Positions 5,919 through 6,197 of a stretch of DNA of 6,197 nucleotides are shown here, piece by piece (the stretch's first letter is position 1; each line of letters opens with the position of its first letter). The notes under the pieces are model-generated. The model did no database searches. It worked only from the letters and a program-made list of their open reading frames with translations, and was not told where the DNA came from. Source of the DNA: Candidatus Parvarchaeota archaeon (lineage in GTDB: Archaea > Nanobdellota > Nanobdellia > CSSed11-243R1); assembly GCA_003563585.1 (NCBI GenBank), contig PWUQ01000012.1:1-6197 (forward strand). The letters are read 5' to 3'. Position numbers and translations under genes: made by a program.

Positions 5919-6197
5919 ATGAAATTGGAAACATTTCCGGAATTTTTTGTATCTCATAAGGCATATGATATTGTTAGAGATGAATTAAGTAAAAACATGA
6001 GTGAAAAGGATGTAAAACAATCAATAAAAGAAATGATAAGTATGGAACCTAATCCGAATAATTTCCTCAAAGAATTGGGTATGGTTCTTAAACGTCATGT
6101 CTACGCAGCTAAAGCAAGTAAAATAATAATGAACATAAAAGAAAAGCTTAAAGGATTGGTTGAATTCAAAGTTAAACCTGAAAAAATTGAAATTTCA
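5919..6197 (+). CDS. Hypothetical protein, N-terminal 93 aa (runs off right edge)
   Basis: I do not recognise this gene. From the ATG at 5919 the frame is open for 93 codons to the window end with no stop. The peptide starts MKLETFPEFFVSHKAYDIVR and is rich in Lys and Glu, with no cysteine, no signal peptide and no membrane segment. It looks mostly helical: about residues 12-40 (AYDIVRDELSKNMSEKDVKQ and on), a PNPNN turn near 45-49, then a second long helix from about 50 to 80 (FLKELGMVLKRHVYAAKASK). LVEFKVKPEKIEI at the end may be a beta-strand. The strong Shine-Dalgarno 5 nt upstream, the ATG and the clean codon use make a real gene likely. It is divergent from trpS. Its function cannot be judged from this fragment. 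Confidence 0.75.
   Translation, partial: MKLETFPEFFVSHKAYDIVRDELSKNMSEKDVKQSIKEMISMEPNPNNFLKELGMVLKRHVYAAKASKIIMNIKEKLKGLVEFKVKPEKIEIS

Overview
The window looks archaeal. It is strongly AT-rich and uses AGA for most arginines. Most genes are preceded by a TATA-like box centred about 25-30 nt before the start codon, with no Shine-Dalgarno, which is the layout of leaderless archaeal transcripts. The tryptophanyl-tRNA synthetase is of the archaeal/eukaryotic type, and the exported Lon-like serine protease without an ATPase belongs to a kind I know mainly from archaea. The short, bacterial-looking glycyl-tRNA synthetase and the compact packing would fit a DPANN-type archaeon, but that placement is inference.

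Layout from left to right. Positions 1-126 (minus) hold the N-terminus of a gene that runs off the left edge, probably pheS (PheRS alpha). Positions 158-346 (minus) hold a 62-aa protein of unknown function whose promoter lies in the end of glyS. Positions 364-1722 (minus) hold glyS. Positions 1759-2775 (plus) hold a radical SAM gene of an archaeal family, split by one in-frame TAA. Positions 2777-4645 (minus) hold a 622-aa exported Lon-type (S16) protease with a signal peptide, helical repeats and a C-terminal membrane anchor. Positions 4700-5812 (minus) hold trpS. Positions 5813-5918 hold a divergent promoter region with two copies of ATTTAAAA. Positions 5919 to the right edge (plus) hold an unrecognised gene with a real Shine-Dalgarno.

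Taken together this is a housekeeping translation neighbourhood: trpS, glyS and probably pheS lie on the same strand. Each of these genes seems to have its own TATA box, so they look like a cluster of single-gene transcription units rather than one operon. The protease gene sits between trpS and the synthetases, and the broken radical SAM gene faces the other way. There is no mobile element, CRISPR array, tRNA or rRNA visible, and no gene-free stretch over about 110 bp. The points most worth a second look are the in-frame stop in the radical SAM gene, the exported ATPase-less Lon protease, and the small gene whose promoter overlaps the last codons of glyS.
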